From contig NZ_CP089979.1 in the NCBI RefSeq assembly GCF_021389935.1, forward strand, positions 3,267,001 to 3,331,000: a DNA stretch of 64,000 nt, given 5' to 3'. The position numbers and the translations under genes were made by a program. Positions 39,842-48,277 of the stretch are shown here, piece by piece. Positions within the stretch are counted from its first letter, which is position 1. Each line of letters begins with the position of its first letter. Below the pieces are notes generated by a model, which did not search any database, was not told the DNA's origin, and worked only from the letters and a program-made list of their open reading frames with translations. Source of the stretch: Fulvivirga ligni. Lineage in GTDB: Bacteria > Bacteroidota > Bacteroidia > Cytophagales > Cyclobacteriaceae.

Positions 39842-40126
39842 ATGTATCACATAGTTTTACATTGCAGGCCATCAATTAACAATCATGAATTTCACGGCAA
39901 AGTGACTGGTGCCTATGCTTCAATATTGATTGACTATAAGGACTATGATGGAGCGATTAACTTAGCAACATTCTATACTCAACAGAGTGGCTGGGAGTTT
40001 ATCGAATTAGAGGATGAGTATTATATATTCGACGAAAAAGAAGATTTACCGGATGACTATCAAGCATACTTTGACGAGGTAATAGAGTTTGGCTATTCCA
40101 TAATTTTCAACACCTACAAGGGATAA
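39842..40126 (+). CDS. Small acidic cytosolic protein, unknown
   Basis: A 94-residue protein without signal peptide or membrane segment. It is rich in Asp, Glu, Tyr and Phe (WEFIELEDEYYIFDEKEDLP). The size and composition resemble immunity proteins of polymorphic toxin systems, but I recognise no family. It stands as a single gene flanked by spacers of about 100-150 bp. Confidence 0.55.
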   Translation: MYHIVLHCRPSINNHEFHGKVTGAYASILIDYKDYDGAINLATFYTQQSGWEFIELEDEYYIFDEKEDLPDDYQAYFDEVIEFGYSIIFNTYKG

Positions 40127-40230
40127 CTAAACAGCTTGCTATCATGGCGCTATGGTTTAACATCGAATTAGTATTCGAGGCAATTCCACCGGCCTAACGC
40201 GTCTCATACTAGCACACTTGAAAAAATTAA

Positions 40231-40806
40231 ATGGAAGGGTTTTTATTCATAGGACTTTTGATACTCGTTTTAGGTGGCATACCCATCGGAATTGGACTAT
40301 TGCTTTATTTCGTTACAAAGCGAATTGGTTACCCAAAGGCGGCTAAGTATTTGACCATTATATATGGCATCCTTATACTGACAAAAGCACTTTTAATAGT
40401 TTTTGAGGATCAACTATTCACAAAAAGCAGTGCATACAAACTTGTAAGCGAACAAGGAATTGAGTTGAGAGATGACTTTGACCTGATACACAATGAGTCA
40501 GCGTCTGCTTTGCAAGACTACTATCACACATTTACTTTAAGCATTTCAGATAGCGACAAACAAAAGGCAATCATTACCATTAAAAATACCGACAATTTTC
40601 AGTCTGACGATAGTTCGATTGACCATTTACTCTACTCATCAGACAACGGCTATTTTGGACCTAAAGTGACTCAAAACTATGAGACAAAAAATGCTTTTGT
40701 TAGAGAGTATCGTGAACCGAGCGGACAAGAAGGATATGCACCTACTTTTAGACGTATTTCGATTGATAAGCAAACTAATGAATTGACTTTTGAGGATATT
40801 AAATGA
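40231..40806 (+). CDS. Small membrane protein, unknown
   Basis: A 191-residue protein with two N-terminal membrane segments (about 3-28 and 38-58) and a soluble C-terminal domain of about 120 residues rich in Ser and Asp. No known domain is recognised. The stop codon is followed after 14 bp by the modular spacer repeat beginning at 40821. Confidence 0.6.
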   Translation: MEGFLFIGLLILVLGGIPIGIGLLLYFVTKRIGYPKAAKYLTIIYGILILTKALLIVFEDQLFTKSSAYKLVSEQGIELRDDFDLIHNESASALQDYYHTFTLSISDSDKQKAIITIKNTDNFQSDDSSIDHLLYSSDNGYFGPKVTQNYETKNAFVREYREPSGQEGYAPTFRRISIDKQTNELTFEDIK

Positions 40807-40820
40807 ATGAAAAAGGCCAC

Positions 40821-41059
40821 GTTGCCGCCATGTTCGGTGGGTAGGGGATGATTAAAAAGTGTATCCAACTCGAAAAAGGAATTGAGTTTTGGAGGAAAAA
40901 GATAACAGCCGCTAAACTGGAATTTAAAGAAGAGTAATGGTTGCCGGCTGGCTTAGAGCAAACTCGCACGTACCAGGCAAGCTATTCTCATCGGACTTTA
41001 CAAGTCTCATCAAATGGTGTCAGTTATTCACTATGAGTTTTAATTTGAAATAGTTAGAT
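40821..41059 (+). repeat. Modular spacer repeat, fullest copy (copy A)
   Basis: This 312-bp gene-free spacer holds four modules that recur elsewhere. Module i is GTTGCCGCCATGTTCGG (40821-40837; also at 42621 and 61208). Module ii has CAGCCGCTAAACT then AGAGTAATGGTTGCCGGCTGG (40906-40951; also at 42681-42728), whose CAGCCG/CGGCTG arms form a conserved hairpin. Module iii is GCACG...GGCAAGC (from 40966; also at 41591). Module iv runs from GACTTTACAAGTC (40994-41006) to ATTCACTATGAG and GTTAGAT (41053-41059), and recurs at 44975, 46822 and 61281. It encodes no protein. Confidence 0.6.
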
Positions 41060-41103
41060 TGGCTCAATGGAATGTTTACGTCTTTACACCAAGGTGTTTA
41101 GAA

Positions 41104-41115
41104 CTCTAATTAGAG
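41104..41115. promoter_or_regulatory. 12-bp palindrome just before the next start codon
   Basis: CTCTAATTAGAG is a perfect palindrome ending 3 bp before the ATG at 41119. At this position it could be an operator or influence translation initiation; no protein is known to bind it. Confidence 0.3.
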
Positions 41116-41118
41116 CAT

Positions 41119-41580
41119 ATGAAAATAAAAAGAGTTGAGTACGCGAAACTTCGGCATGCATATGCAACTGTTAAAATGTTTCTTGAGAAAACTTCGGGTG
41201 TACGAATAACATCACTTAATAATACCATTGCAGAGGACTTAGGGTTGTGGGGTGATGATAACTTGTTTCTATTGGAAGAGTTCGTAAATAGGTATGAACT
41301 TCAACATAATGGCATTGAATACGAAAAATACTTTCATTCAGAAGTAGAACATCTTGCCTCAACTACTATATTAATTAATATATTAAAGCTGTTAATTTGG
41401 CTTCCTCTAAAGCTTATCGAATGGCTAACGTTGAATAAGATAAAACTTAGTCTATCGCGATTTGAAAAGCTGGAAAGAAAGGTGAATGACATGACATTTA
41501 AGGATTTGGTGACTTGGTATGTTGAAAAGGATTTTATGCTCTCAAACCAACTCAAATACGAATTGAAATCAGCCCAATAA
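41119..41580 (+). CDS. DUF1493-like small protein
   Basis: A 153-residue protein. The segment TIAEDLGLWGDDNLFLLEEF followed by a short linker and YEKYF resembles the core of the DUF1493 family, which is distantly acyl-carrier-like and of unknown function. The C-terminal part (about 80-110) is hydrophobic (TILINILKLLIWLPLKLIEW) and could contact a membrane. It is a single gene between two spacer repeats. Confidence 0.5.
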   Translation: MKIKRVEYAKLRHAYATVKMFLEKTSGVRITSLNNTIAEDLGLWGDDNLFLLEEFVNRYELQHNGIEYEKYFHSEVEHLASTTILINILKLLIWLPLKLIEWLTLNKIKLSLSRFEKLERKVNDMTFKDLVTWYVEKDFMLSNQLKYELKSAQ

Positions 41581-41590
41581 TCTCACTCTT

Positions 41591-41660
41591 GCACGAATGG
41601 GCAAGCTGATAAGAGCTGGTAATGCTCATCAAACGCCAGTGCTCATTCGCTATGTGACAT
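41591..41660 (+). repeat. Partial spacer repeat (module iii/iv-like)
   Basis: GCACGAATGGGCAAGCT and CTCATCAAACG...TCATTCGCTATG align with 40966-41036 of the fullest copy. The region is formally open in the frame of the next gene but is better explained as spacer. Divergence is substantial. Confidence 0.4.
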
Positions 41661-41674
41661 TCTACTTAATTAAG

Positions 41675-41998
41675 ATGAAAAGTGAATTAGAAAAAATACT
41701 TGAAACTGTTCCAACAGAGGTTCCATGGAGTGAAATTGTTGACTTTGATAAATTTGACGAAAGACAATCTGCAGTTAGCGTTCTTTATTCAAACACAATA
41801 GGAGTTTGTGAGAATTACATTGAGTTTTGTCCAGATTATGAACCTCCACAAAGAGAAGAAATTCTGTCGTGGATTTGGGCGTTTAGACCTGATTTGGGAA
41901 ATGAAATATTAGAAATGAATCTGTCTGAAGGTTTTAAAATTCTAATAGAGAGCTATAATTCTTCTGAAATGCTAAAATTCTGGGATTATGTCAGTTAA
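41675..41998 (+). CDS. Small acidic cytosolic protein, unknown
   Basis: A 107-residue protein beginning MKSELEKILETVPTEVPW. I use ATG 41675 because the upstream 26 codons of the longer frame overlap the spacer repeat. The product is acidic, has several tryptophans, and lacks signal peptide or membrane segments. It is immunity-protein-like in size and composition, but no family is recognised. Confidence 0.55.
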   Translation: MKSELEKILETVPTEVPWSEIVDFDKFDERQSAVSVLYSNTIGVCENYIEFCPDYEPPQREEILSWIWAFRPDLGNEILEMNLSEGFKILIESYNSSEMLKFWDYVS

Positions 41999-42124
41999 AG
42001 AAGAAATAATAACAGAAATCGGGATTGGCAAGTCAGGAAAGCTCATTATAAAGCCTCAAATCGCGAATTTTTAGTTTGATTTAAAGAACATCACAGAACA
42101 ATAAACACTTTTTCCTTCGTAATT

Positions 42125-42595
42125 ATGGGTCTAAAACTAAAGTTTTTTATTGGTGACAAAGATGATATAGTTAATGCTGTTGCAGATGAGGATTTTGATA
42201 TACTTGAAGAATTGGAGGACCAAAGGGATTTTGCTGACTTTAGCTTGCACTTATCTCCAAAGGATTTAAATTTTCTTATTAATATTATTTCAAGTCATTT
42301 ATCTGATGAATCATTTGGATTACGAGAAAACCTGGATACTGAGGATTGTTATTTTGATGAGAATGATCGAGGCGCTTTTTATGTGAAAGAGGTGGTGAAA
42401 AATCTAATAGCAAAAAGTTCAGAAAAGGATGCGGCTATGTATGCTTCTAGATGGTATAAGAAGCTGTCAGAAGAATACCCAGATGAGCATATTGGAGATT
42501 CATCAATGGCTGAACAACCCATTTCTGATTTGATCAGAATATGTCAAATTGCATTAAAAGAAGATAAGTGCTTAGTGCATGTATGGTTCGTATAG
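42125..42595 (+). CDS. Acidic cytosolic protein, unknown
   Basis: A 156-residue, strongly acidic protein (for example DEDFDILEELEDQRDFADF) with no signal peptide. I recognise no family; immunity-type proteins have this character. It is preceded by a 126-bp spacer and followed 25 bp later by spacer repeat copy B. Confidence 0.55.
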   Translation: MGLKLKFFIGDKDDIVNAVADEDFDILEELEDQRDFADFSLHLSPKDLNFLINIISSHLSDESFGLRENLDTEDCYFDENDRGAFYVKEVVKNLIAKSSEKDAAMYASRWYKKLSEEYPDEHIGDSSMAEQPISDLIRICQIALKEDKCLVHVWFV

Positions 42596-42620
42596 AGATG
42601 CTTTGCGATTTAGCACCTCA

Positions 42621-42730
42621 GTTACCGCTATGCTCGGCATGGTGGTGTGATTACCTGTGGTTCTATTATTCAATGCAAAACAGCCGCTAAACTTAAATTT
42701 AAAAAAGAAGAGTAATGGTTGACGGCTGGC
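42621..42730 (+). repeat. Modular spacer repeat, copy B (modules i and ii)
   Basis: GTTACCGCTATGCTCGG (42621-42637) corresponds to module i at 40821. CAGCCGCTAAACTTAAATTT (42681-42700) and AAGAGTAATGGTTGACGGCT (42708-42727) correspond to module ii. The CAGCCG/CGGCTG pairing arms are unchanged while the bases between vary, which suggests the structure matters. The spacing of i to ii is 60 bp here against 85 bp in copy A. Confidence 0.6.
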
Positions 42731-42758
42731 TCCTCAGAAGCAAGTTTTTTGTAATATA

Positions 42759-42773
42759 TACCAATATTTGGTA
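42759..42773. promoter_or_regulatory. Probable autoregulatory operator of the ParDE pair
   Basis: TACCAA-TAT-TTGGTA is a perfect 6-bp inverted repeat 10 bp before the antitoxin ATG. ParD-type antitoxins with ribbon-helix-helix domains usually bind such palindromes and repress their own operon. The assignment is by position and symmetry. Confidence 0.55.
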
Positions 42774-42783
42774 CTTTTAAGAT

Positions 42784-43032
42784 ATGAGCAAGAACACATC
42801 TATTTCACTAGGGGACTATTTCGATAATTTTGTAAAACATAGCATTTCAGAAGGTCGATTCAAGAATGCAAGCGAAGTTGTTCGAGCTGGATTAAGACTC
42901 TTGGAAGAAGAGGAGAGCAAAGTTCTTTCGCTAAAAAAGGCCATTCAAGACGGAGTCGACAGTGGAATTGCAGAAGATTTTGAACCTTCAAACCATTTGC
43001 AGCAGCTGAAGGCATCAAGAACTAATGAGTAA
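42784..43032 (+). CDS. parD: ParD-family type II antitoxin
   Basis: An 82-residue antitoxin: N-terminal ribbon-helix-helix (NTSISLGDYFDNFVKHSISE, then GRFKNASEVVRAGLRLLEEEE) and an acidic, flexible C-terminal arm that would wrap the toxin. It overlaps the toxin gene by 8 bp, the usual coupling. It would bind and neutralise the ParE toxin and repress the operon through the palindrome at 42759. Confidence 0.88.
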   Translation: MSKNTSISLGDYFDNFVKHSISEGRFKNASEVVRAGLRLLEEEESKVLSLKKAIQDGVDSGIAEDFEPSNHLQQLKASRTNE

Positions 43033-43321
43033 GTATCGGTTAACTAACCTTGCAGTTCAGGATTTGTCAGACATTTGGAACTACACATATGATCGATGGT
43101 CTGAACGGCAGGCGGATTACTATTATGAACAACTCACTAGCACCTTTGAATCCATTGCAGCGAACCAGCTACAAGGAAGAAATTACGAGGGAATAAGGAG
43201 TGATTTATTTGGAATTAAGGTGAATCGACATATTGTATTTTTTCGTATAATTTCGGCTGAACTTATTGAGATAACTAGAATTCTACATGAACGAATGGAC
43301 TTGAAGAATCGACTGAAATAA
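43025..43321 (+). CDS. parE: ParE/RelE-superfamily toxin
   Basis: A 98-residue toxin with the family pattern: SKYRLTNLAVQDLSDIWNYT near the N-terminus, the central GRNYEGIRSDLFGIKVNRHI and the closing EITRILHERMDL. ParE members poison DNA gyrase, whereas RelE members cleave mRNA; the ParD partner favours ParE. The gene is intact. It sits directly after a spacer repeat, as such pairs often do in cassette arrays, where they help retain the array. Confidence 0.88.
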   Translation: MSKYRLTNLAVQDLSDIWNYTYDRWSERQADYYYEQLTSTFESIAANQLQGRNYEGIRSDLFGIKVNRHIVFFRIISAELIEITRILHERMDLKNRLK

Positions 43322-43403
43322 ATTCACAAGAGATTATGTTTCAGGGTTTTGGTGAGTTCAGTCTGTGGGTGTCTCTTATGAGTAAAGAATAGAAAAGTTT
43401 TCA

Positions 43404-44234
43404 ATGGGTATATTTAGTAGAACACAGCGCCAGCACTATTTTCTAGCGTTACAAAAAATAACTGATCAGCGATCTGCATCCGAGTTTGATAGTTTAGATC
43501 TCGTTCTCCAAGCTGTGGAATTAATGGAGAAATTGACTGAAAAAAAAGCAAATCATTTCAGTTTAAATTATTCTAGTAAAGGGTATAAGACCATTAAGGG
43601 ATTTAAATCTCTGTTTCAAAAATATGAAGAAGTAGTATATTGCTACGTAGGTTTTAGCTCAAAAGAGACGAATACATGTTTTATGGTGAGCAACCCCTTA
43701 CTTAACTATCTAAAAAATGCCAAAAGACCAGATTACTCGGCTATAGAAATTTCCTTCCAGATAGATCAAAGTCTAATTACCATTGATGAAATGCAAACTC
43801 TTGCTGAAGAACTGTTAAAAACATTTTCTTTTGAATATGGCTACATTCATAAATTTCCAAGTAATAGGTTTCATGGAGAAAAAAAACTGATGAGAGGACT
43901 TTTCTCTTCCTCCCTTGCCATTACCGAGATGGATCATCTTTGGACTAATCATCAAATTGGAATTAAAGATGGATATATCAAAAAGCTGTATTTGGTCAAC
44001 TACATAAACCATAGCCAAAAATCTAACCCTTCGATTTCGGAGCTGATCCAAAATTATGGTCGGAGCAGTTATATTTCGGATAAAATTAGCAAGTGGGAAG
44101 TGACCAGTGAGGAACTTCAGGAGTTGATGAGTTCAGACAAATTGCTAGATTCATGTATCGTAACTGAAGATTTTCGGTTCCTGAAAAATCCCATAGCCAC
44201 TCAACTTAAAGCTAAAATGACGGTTGATCAATAA
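43404..44234 (+). CDS. Unrecognised 276-aa cytosolic protein
   Basis: A protein without signal or membrane segments, with mixed alpha/beta character. A Cys-containing stretch (EVVYCYVGFSSKETNTCFMV) sits in the first half. No catalytic motif or family is recognised. It follows the ParDE pair by 82 bp and is co-oriented with the rest of the island. An immunity role is possible but not supported by any specific motif. Confidence 0.55.
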   Translation: MGIFSRTQRQHYFLALQKITDQRSASEFDSLDLVLQAVELMEKLTEKKANHFSLNYSSKGYKTIKGFKSLFQKYEEVVYCYVGFSSKETNTCFMVSNPLLNYLKNAKRPDYSAIEISFQIDQSLITIDEMQTLAEELLKTFSFEYGYIHKFPSNRFHGEKKLMRGLFSSSLAITEMDHLWTNHQIGIKDGYIKKLYLVNYINHSQKSNPSISELIQNYGRSSYISDKISKWEVTSEELQELMSSDKLLDSCIVTEDFRFLKNPIATQLKAKMTVDQ

Positions 44235-44341
44235 GTTGCTGACAATTAAAATAAATAGGCTTACAACACTTATTGTTAAGTCTTTCTACATTATTATGGG
44301 AAACTCTTTAGATTGAGGTTTAAAAGAATAGCTAGTATCAA

Positions 44342-44827
44342 ATGAAGGTAACTTTAAGCGACGTTATTGGAAAATCACTTGTTGATATAAGGTATAAGTA
44401 CGTTTCATCAAATGAATATGGCATGCAAGAGTTTCATTCATATCTTAAGCTTAATGATGGAAATATAATTCAATTTCCAAAGTATGATGGCGATGTAATT
44501 TCAGACTATGAAGGTATCAATAATTCATACTTTTATCCTGATTTTGATGAACAGGATAGATTAACCAATGAAGTTGAAGATAGGATCCTGGGTAATAAGA
44601 TAGAGGATTTTTTCTTTTGTTATTTTGATGGCGAAGTGGATGATGACAAATGCTCGTACATTAAGCTTGAAAATGGCATATTCATTACGGAAATAAATTA
44701 CGGACCTCAAGGTGTTCCTGTCGATTTATTCCTTTTTGTTGAGCATCAATTTAAAGAAAGAGTAGTAAGATTAAATGAACGAGTTAAATCTTATTCAATA
44801 GAAATTAAGACATTTTCGGATCATTAG
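44342..44827 (+). CDS. Acidic cytosolic protein, unknown, immunity-like
   Basis: A 161-residue protein rich in Asp, Glu, Tyr and Phe (for example FYPDFDEQDRLTNEVEDRIL) ending in a basic helix. Composition and length recall immunity proteins of Bacteroidota polymorphic toxins, but I cannot name a family. No toxin gene is adjacent. It is the last gene of the island before the spacer repeat at about 44975. Confidence 0.55.
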   Translation: MKVTLSDVIGKSLVDIRYKYVSSNEYGMQEFHSYLKLNDGNIIQFPKYDGDVISDYEGINNSYFYPDFDEQDRLTNEVEDRILGNKIEDFFFCYFDGEVDDDKCSYIKLENGIFITEINYGPQGVPVDLFLFVEHQFKERVVRLNERVKSYSIEIKTFSDH

Positions 44828-44974
44828 TTAGCTAAACAAGAACTTAATAAACATAACCGGTTCATCTAAATCTTGATGGTAGCATTGATCAGTAGTTGAA
44901 TTTTATCCTTTATCTCCTTTACATATCCCCAGCGCATTATTTAGACTTCTCCCGTTAGCGCCATTGAAATTTTA

Positions 44975-45041
44975 AGTGCTTCTAATTAGTAAAAGCCAAA
45001 ACGCATTCACTATGAGATTTTCATGAAAATGGTTAGACTGA
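44975..45041 (+). repeat. Spacer repeat, module iv copy
   Basis: ATTCACTATGAGATTTT and GTTAGAC (45032-45038) align with ATTCACTATGAGTTTT and GTTAGAT of copy A. It lies in the 304-bp gene-free stretch before the histidine kinase gene; the remainder of that stretch shows nothing recognisable. Confidence 0.5.
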
Positions 45042-45131
45042 ATTAGATAATTTAAATAAATGAAATTATTGCGGCTAGGCCTGAAAGGCGTTGTCTCAGG
45101 GTGAGATATATTGGCAAAGAAGTGCTTATCA

Positions 45132-46253
45132 ATGGATAGAAAAGATGCCCAAAAGCTGAAATTGAAACTAAAGGAGCGTTATCCTAAAATTTTTCATAAC
45201 GCTCATATTCCTATTGTAGTTACTGACGAAAATGGTTGCGTGGTAGATTTCAATGAGGCCGCCCATAAGCAAACAGACTATACAGCAGAAGAATATGCTA
45301 AAATGAATATGAGTCAAATTGATGTGACCCGAAATTCGCCTGAAGAAATCCAGAGTATTGTGAGTCAAATTCAGACCAATGGTTATGCTATTTTTGAAGC
45401 ACTACATAGAACTAAAACTGGTAAAATTTTAAATATCATTGTGAATGCCTCCTTACTTGAAATGGATGGTAAGAAATACAATTTGGCGGTTTTTAATGAT
45501 ATCACTCATCACAAAAAAGAAGAGCACAGATTATTAGCAGAGTTGGCAGTTAAGCAGGAGAGATTAGAAGAGTTAAATGGCCGACTTAGTAATTTTGCTT
45601 ATATCGCATCTCATGATCTACAGGAACCGTTGCGGACCATTACCAGTTACATCGGAGTCATTCTTAAAAATGTTGACGACAGCGTAAGTGAAAAGGTCAT
45701 AAAATATCTTCAAGTTATCAATAAGTCAGCTGATAGGATGAAGGTACTTATCACTGCCTTATTGGAGTTTTCGAGATTAGGCCTTAATAAAGCTATGGTT
45801 GAAGTGAATGCTCAAGAGGTAGTAGAGGCCGTTATTAATGATTTGTACCTGTCGATTGAGTCAACCGATGCTACCATTGAGGTGGATGATTTGCCTAAAA
45901 TAACTGCCAACGCTACGGAAATGCGGCAACTTTTTCAAAACCTCCTGGTCAATGCTATCAAGTTTCGTAAGGCGTCTATAGCGCCTAAAATCCAGATAGG
46001 TTATAAAGAGTTGGAAGGCTATCATCAATTTGTGGTATCTGATAACGGAATAGGCATGGCATCTAAGAATATAAATCGAATATTCAATATATTTCAAAAG
46101 CTACTCCTGGAGGAAGAGTATTCCGGATATGGAATAGGACTGGCCAATAGCCGAAAAATAGTTGAAGTACATGGTGGGAAAATCTGGGTAGAAACGGAAT
46201 TCGGTAAAGGAAGTAATTTTTATTTTACAATAGCTAAGCATATAGGGTCATGA
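45132..46253 (+). CDS. PAS-containing sensor histidine kinase
   Basis: A 373-residue soluble histidine kinase: PAS domain (about 15-125, PIVVTDENGCVVDFNEAAHK), a short coiled coil, HisKA with the phosphoacceptor His in IASHDLQEPLRTITSY, and HATPase_c with NLLVNAIKF (N box), VSDNGIGMA (G1) and GYGIGLANSRKIVEVHGG (G2). It has no membrane segment, like phytochrome-type kinases. I favour ATG 45132 over a TTG at 45111. It overlaps the response regulator by 4 bp, so the pair is translationally coupled and probably forms one phosphorelay. Confidence 0.93.
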   Translation: MDRKDAQKLKLKLKERYPKIFHNAHIPIVVTDENGCVVDFNEAAHKQTDYTAEEYAKMNMSQIDVTRNSPEEIQSIVSQIQTNGYAIFEALHRTKTGKILNIIVNASLLEMDGKKYNLAVFNDITHHKKEEHRLLAELAVKQERLEELNGRLSNFAYIASHDLQEPLRTITSYIGVILKNVDDSVSEKVIKYLQVINKSADRMKVLITALLEFSRLGLNKAMVEVNAQEVVEAVINDLYLSIESTDATIEVDDLPKITANATEMRQLFQNLLVNAIKFRKASIAPKIQIGYKELEGYHQFVVSDNGIGMASKNINRIFNIFQKLLLEEEYSGYGIGLANSRKIVEVHGGKIWVETEFGKGSNFYFTIAKHIGS

Positions 46254-46663
46254 AAAGAAAACTTAACTGTATAATGCTCATTGATGACAATGCATATGAT
46301 AATGAGCTACACGAGATGGAAATAGAAGAAACGGGTAAGGTGGAGAAAATCATTACTTATCGTTCAGCGGAAAAGGCTTTAGACTATCTTAAGAACAACC
46401 TAGACAAGCCTGATAATACACCACAACTGATATTATTAGATATTAACATGCCCGGAATGAACGGCTGGGACTTTTTAGAGGAATATGAGCAGCTGAACCT
46501 CGAAACAATAGTTGTGGTAATGCTAACCACCTCGATTAACCAGGACGATCAAAACAAAGCCAATAGCATAGAATCCATCAGAGATTATCTAAACAAGCCC
46601 TTAACAACTTACAACTTTATAAACCTGCTAAAAAAACACATGCCCGAGGTGTTAGATGTATAA
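46250..46663 (+). CDS. Single-domain response regulator (CheY-like)
   Basis: A 137-residue receiver domain without output domain. The acidic pocket is MLIDDNAYDN near the N-terminus, the phosphoacceptor Asp is in LLDINMPGMNGWDF, and the switch Thr and Lys are in MLTTS and YLNKPLT. The start overlaps the kinase stop (ATGA), so both proteins are made together. It probably relays phosphate or acts by protein contacts. Confidence 0.93.
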   Translation: MKRKLNCIMLIDDNAYDNELHEMEIEETGKVEKIITYRSAEKALDYLKNNLDKPDNTPQLILLDINMPGMNGWDFLEEYEQLNLETIVVVMLTTSINQDDQNKANSIESIRDYLNKPLTTYNFINLLKKHMPEVLDV

Positions 46664-46821
46664 GTGGTGAGGGTGTTTTCAATGTTAGTAGTCTGCGACT
46701 ACTAACTCATTAAGAAATCAATCAAGCATTCATTCCTATCCTTAGCGATCGTAGAATAGATTAATGTTTTACTGAAAAGTATACTGATAGTCAATAAGTT
46801 AGTGCTCTGTTGATAGAGCCC

Positions 46822-46863
46822 GATATTCATTTTTAATACTAAATTAGTTAGATTGACGCTGTA
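46822..46863 (+). repeat. Spacer repeat, module iv copy
   Basis: GATATTCATTTTTAATACT and then AAATTAGTTAGATTGACGCT differ at only a few positions from 61306-61347. GTTAGAT is at 46847-46853. It lies within the 257-bp spacer between the response regulator and the T9SS cargo gene. Confidence 0.6.
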
Positions 46864-46920
46864 TAAGAAATAGGGGGGAGTTATGTCCCTTATACCGAGG
46901 ATATTAGTAAAAAAAGAATT

Positions 46921-48036
46921 ATGAACAGTAAAAATAAATTATACATTAATACTCTATTTACATTGTTCTTTCTTTTTGTTAGCTCAGTGTTGCTTGCTCA
47001 ACCCAACTGGCCAGCAATTAAATCAAATGCGTTATTTAATGTATATGACACCAACTATTACGCTCCGGAAATACAGCCGGTAAATGTAGGGGGATGGGAA
47101 GATGGACTATACATGACGCGAGATGGTAAACATATGTTTAGCACTTATTTGCCCATTGATCTTTTTTCATGGGTGGGAGATTTTGATCCATGTATAGATT
47201 TTGATCCCTATTATAGAGGTCCACTATTAGGTATAGATACAGTAACCAACCCATATGGTTGTGGCAATTATATTCATAGTGATATCATTATGAGTAATAG
47301 AACTGATACTTCAGTGCCCTTTACTCACTGGCAACCAACCAATTTAATCCATTCCTATACCTTTGATGGAGGTGCATGTGGGGTTTTGCTCAATTCCGAT
47401 ACTTTTGATGTATTTATCTTCACTAGTGATTTAGGTGAAGGTAATGGTGTTGATCTGATGTTTTCAAGAAATGTGCATTGGTGGATGTATTTCTGTGCAA
47501 ATAATGCGGGTGGCTTACATAGCATTTATAAGTCAAGACAAATGATACCAGGCGATTGGGATAGCTGGGGTGCTAAGGAATTGGTTATAGAACCAGCTGA
47601 TCTGATAGGAACAGATGGTTTTATTTATGGCGTAGGAGAGCCTACCTTAACCGAATGGGGAGATATTTCTTTTGTAGCCATTTATGGCAACCATTTGCTA
47701 GCTGATACTACAGATGTATTCGACTGTGATCCGTGGATATTGAAAAGAAAAACTCCAGTAATAACCTCAGTAAATTATTTGAATACCGAGAAACAAGATA
47801 TCGCTATATATCCGAATCCGGTTGAAACCATTTTAAATATTGAAATCCCTGATGATTTAGTCGGTGGAGAAATTCATATTTATGACATGTTGGGTAATCA
47901 AACCGGTGCTTATCTAAAATGTACTAATATTAAAATGAAGGTTGACGTAATGGATTTACCTCATGGGACGTATTTTTTGAGATTTCAAAAACAAAATACT
48001 GTACTGGTGGAAAAGTTGATTGTAGAATCCGAGTAA
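46921..48036 (+). CDS. Secreted protein with T9SS type A sorting domain
   Basis: A 371-residue protein with a Sec signal (LFFLFVSSVLLAQ), a central region of about 250 residues with beta-propeller-like aromatic repeats and several cysteines (for example CGNYIHSDIIMSNRTD), and a C-terminal sorting domain (IAIYPNPVETILNIEIP to GTYFLRFQ). It is therefore exported by the type IX system. The central region matches no enzyme family I can name; it might be a surface adhesin or binding protein. Confidence 0.75.
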   Translation: MNSKNKLYINTLFTLFFLFVSSVLLAQPNWPAIKSNALFNVYDTNYYAPEIQPVNVGGWEDGLYMTRDGKHMFSTYLPIDLFSWVGDFDPCIDFDPYYRGPLLGIDTVTNPYGCGNYIHSDIIMSNRTDTSVPFTHWQPTNLIHSYTFDGGACGVLLNSDTFDVFIFTSDLGEGNGVDLMFSRNVHWWMYFCANNAGGLHSIYKSRQMIPGDWDSWGAKELVIEPADLIGTDGFIYGVGEPTLTEWGDISFVAIYGNHLLADTTDVFDCDPWILKRKTPVITSVNYLNTEKQDIAIYPNPVETILNIEIPDDLVGGEIHIYDMLGNQTGAYLKCTNIKMKVDVMDLPHGTYFLRFQKQNTVLVEKLIVESE

Positions 48037-48277
48037 TCAAATTTGTAGCCCACTCAATCTGCTTAATGATTTTATAGGAAAGAATCCGGGTATATACCTC
48101 AATCATTTATCGTTGCATGGCATTCATATATATATGATTTCCCCAGTTCTATTGCTTGATGAAAATGCTGGAGTCAGATGATGTAATTTTAATGGTAAAA
48201 TATATAAATTGTAACTTGAATAAAATGTGATCATTCAAAATATTGATTATCACTATAATTTATCAAGACAAAAAGAC

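Noticed and set aside
40127-40230. Spacer with GTTTAAC and GCCTAAC as a third attC-like site
   Set aside because: Both boxes have the same orientation and no GTTRRRY partner follows, so the required pairing is missing.
37323-45041. Reading the island as a prophage or integrative element
   Set aside because: No integrase, portal, capsid, relaxase or transposase sequence is present, and no flanking direct repeat with a tRNA was found.
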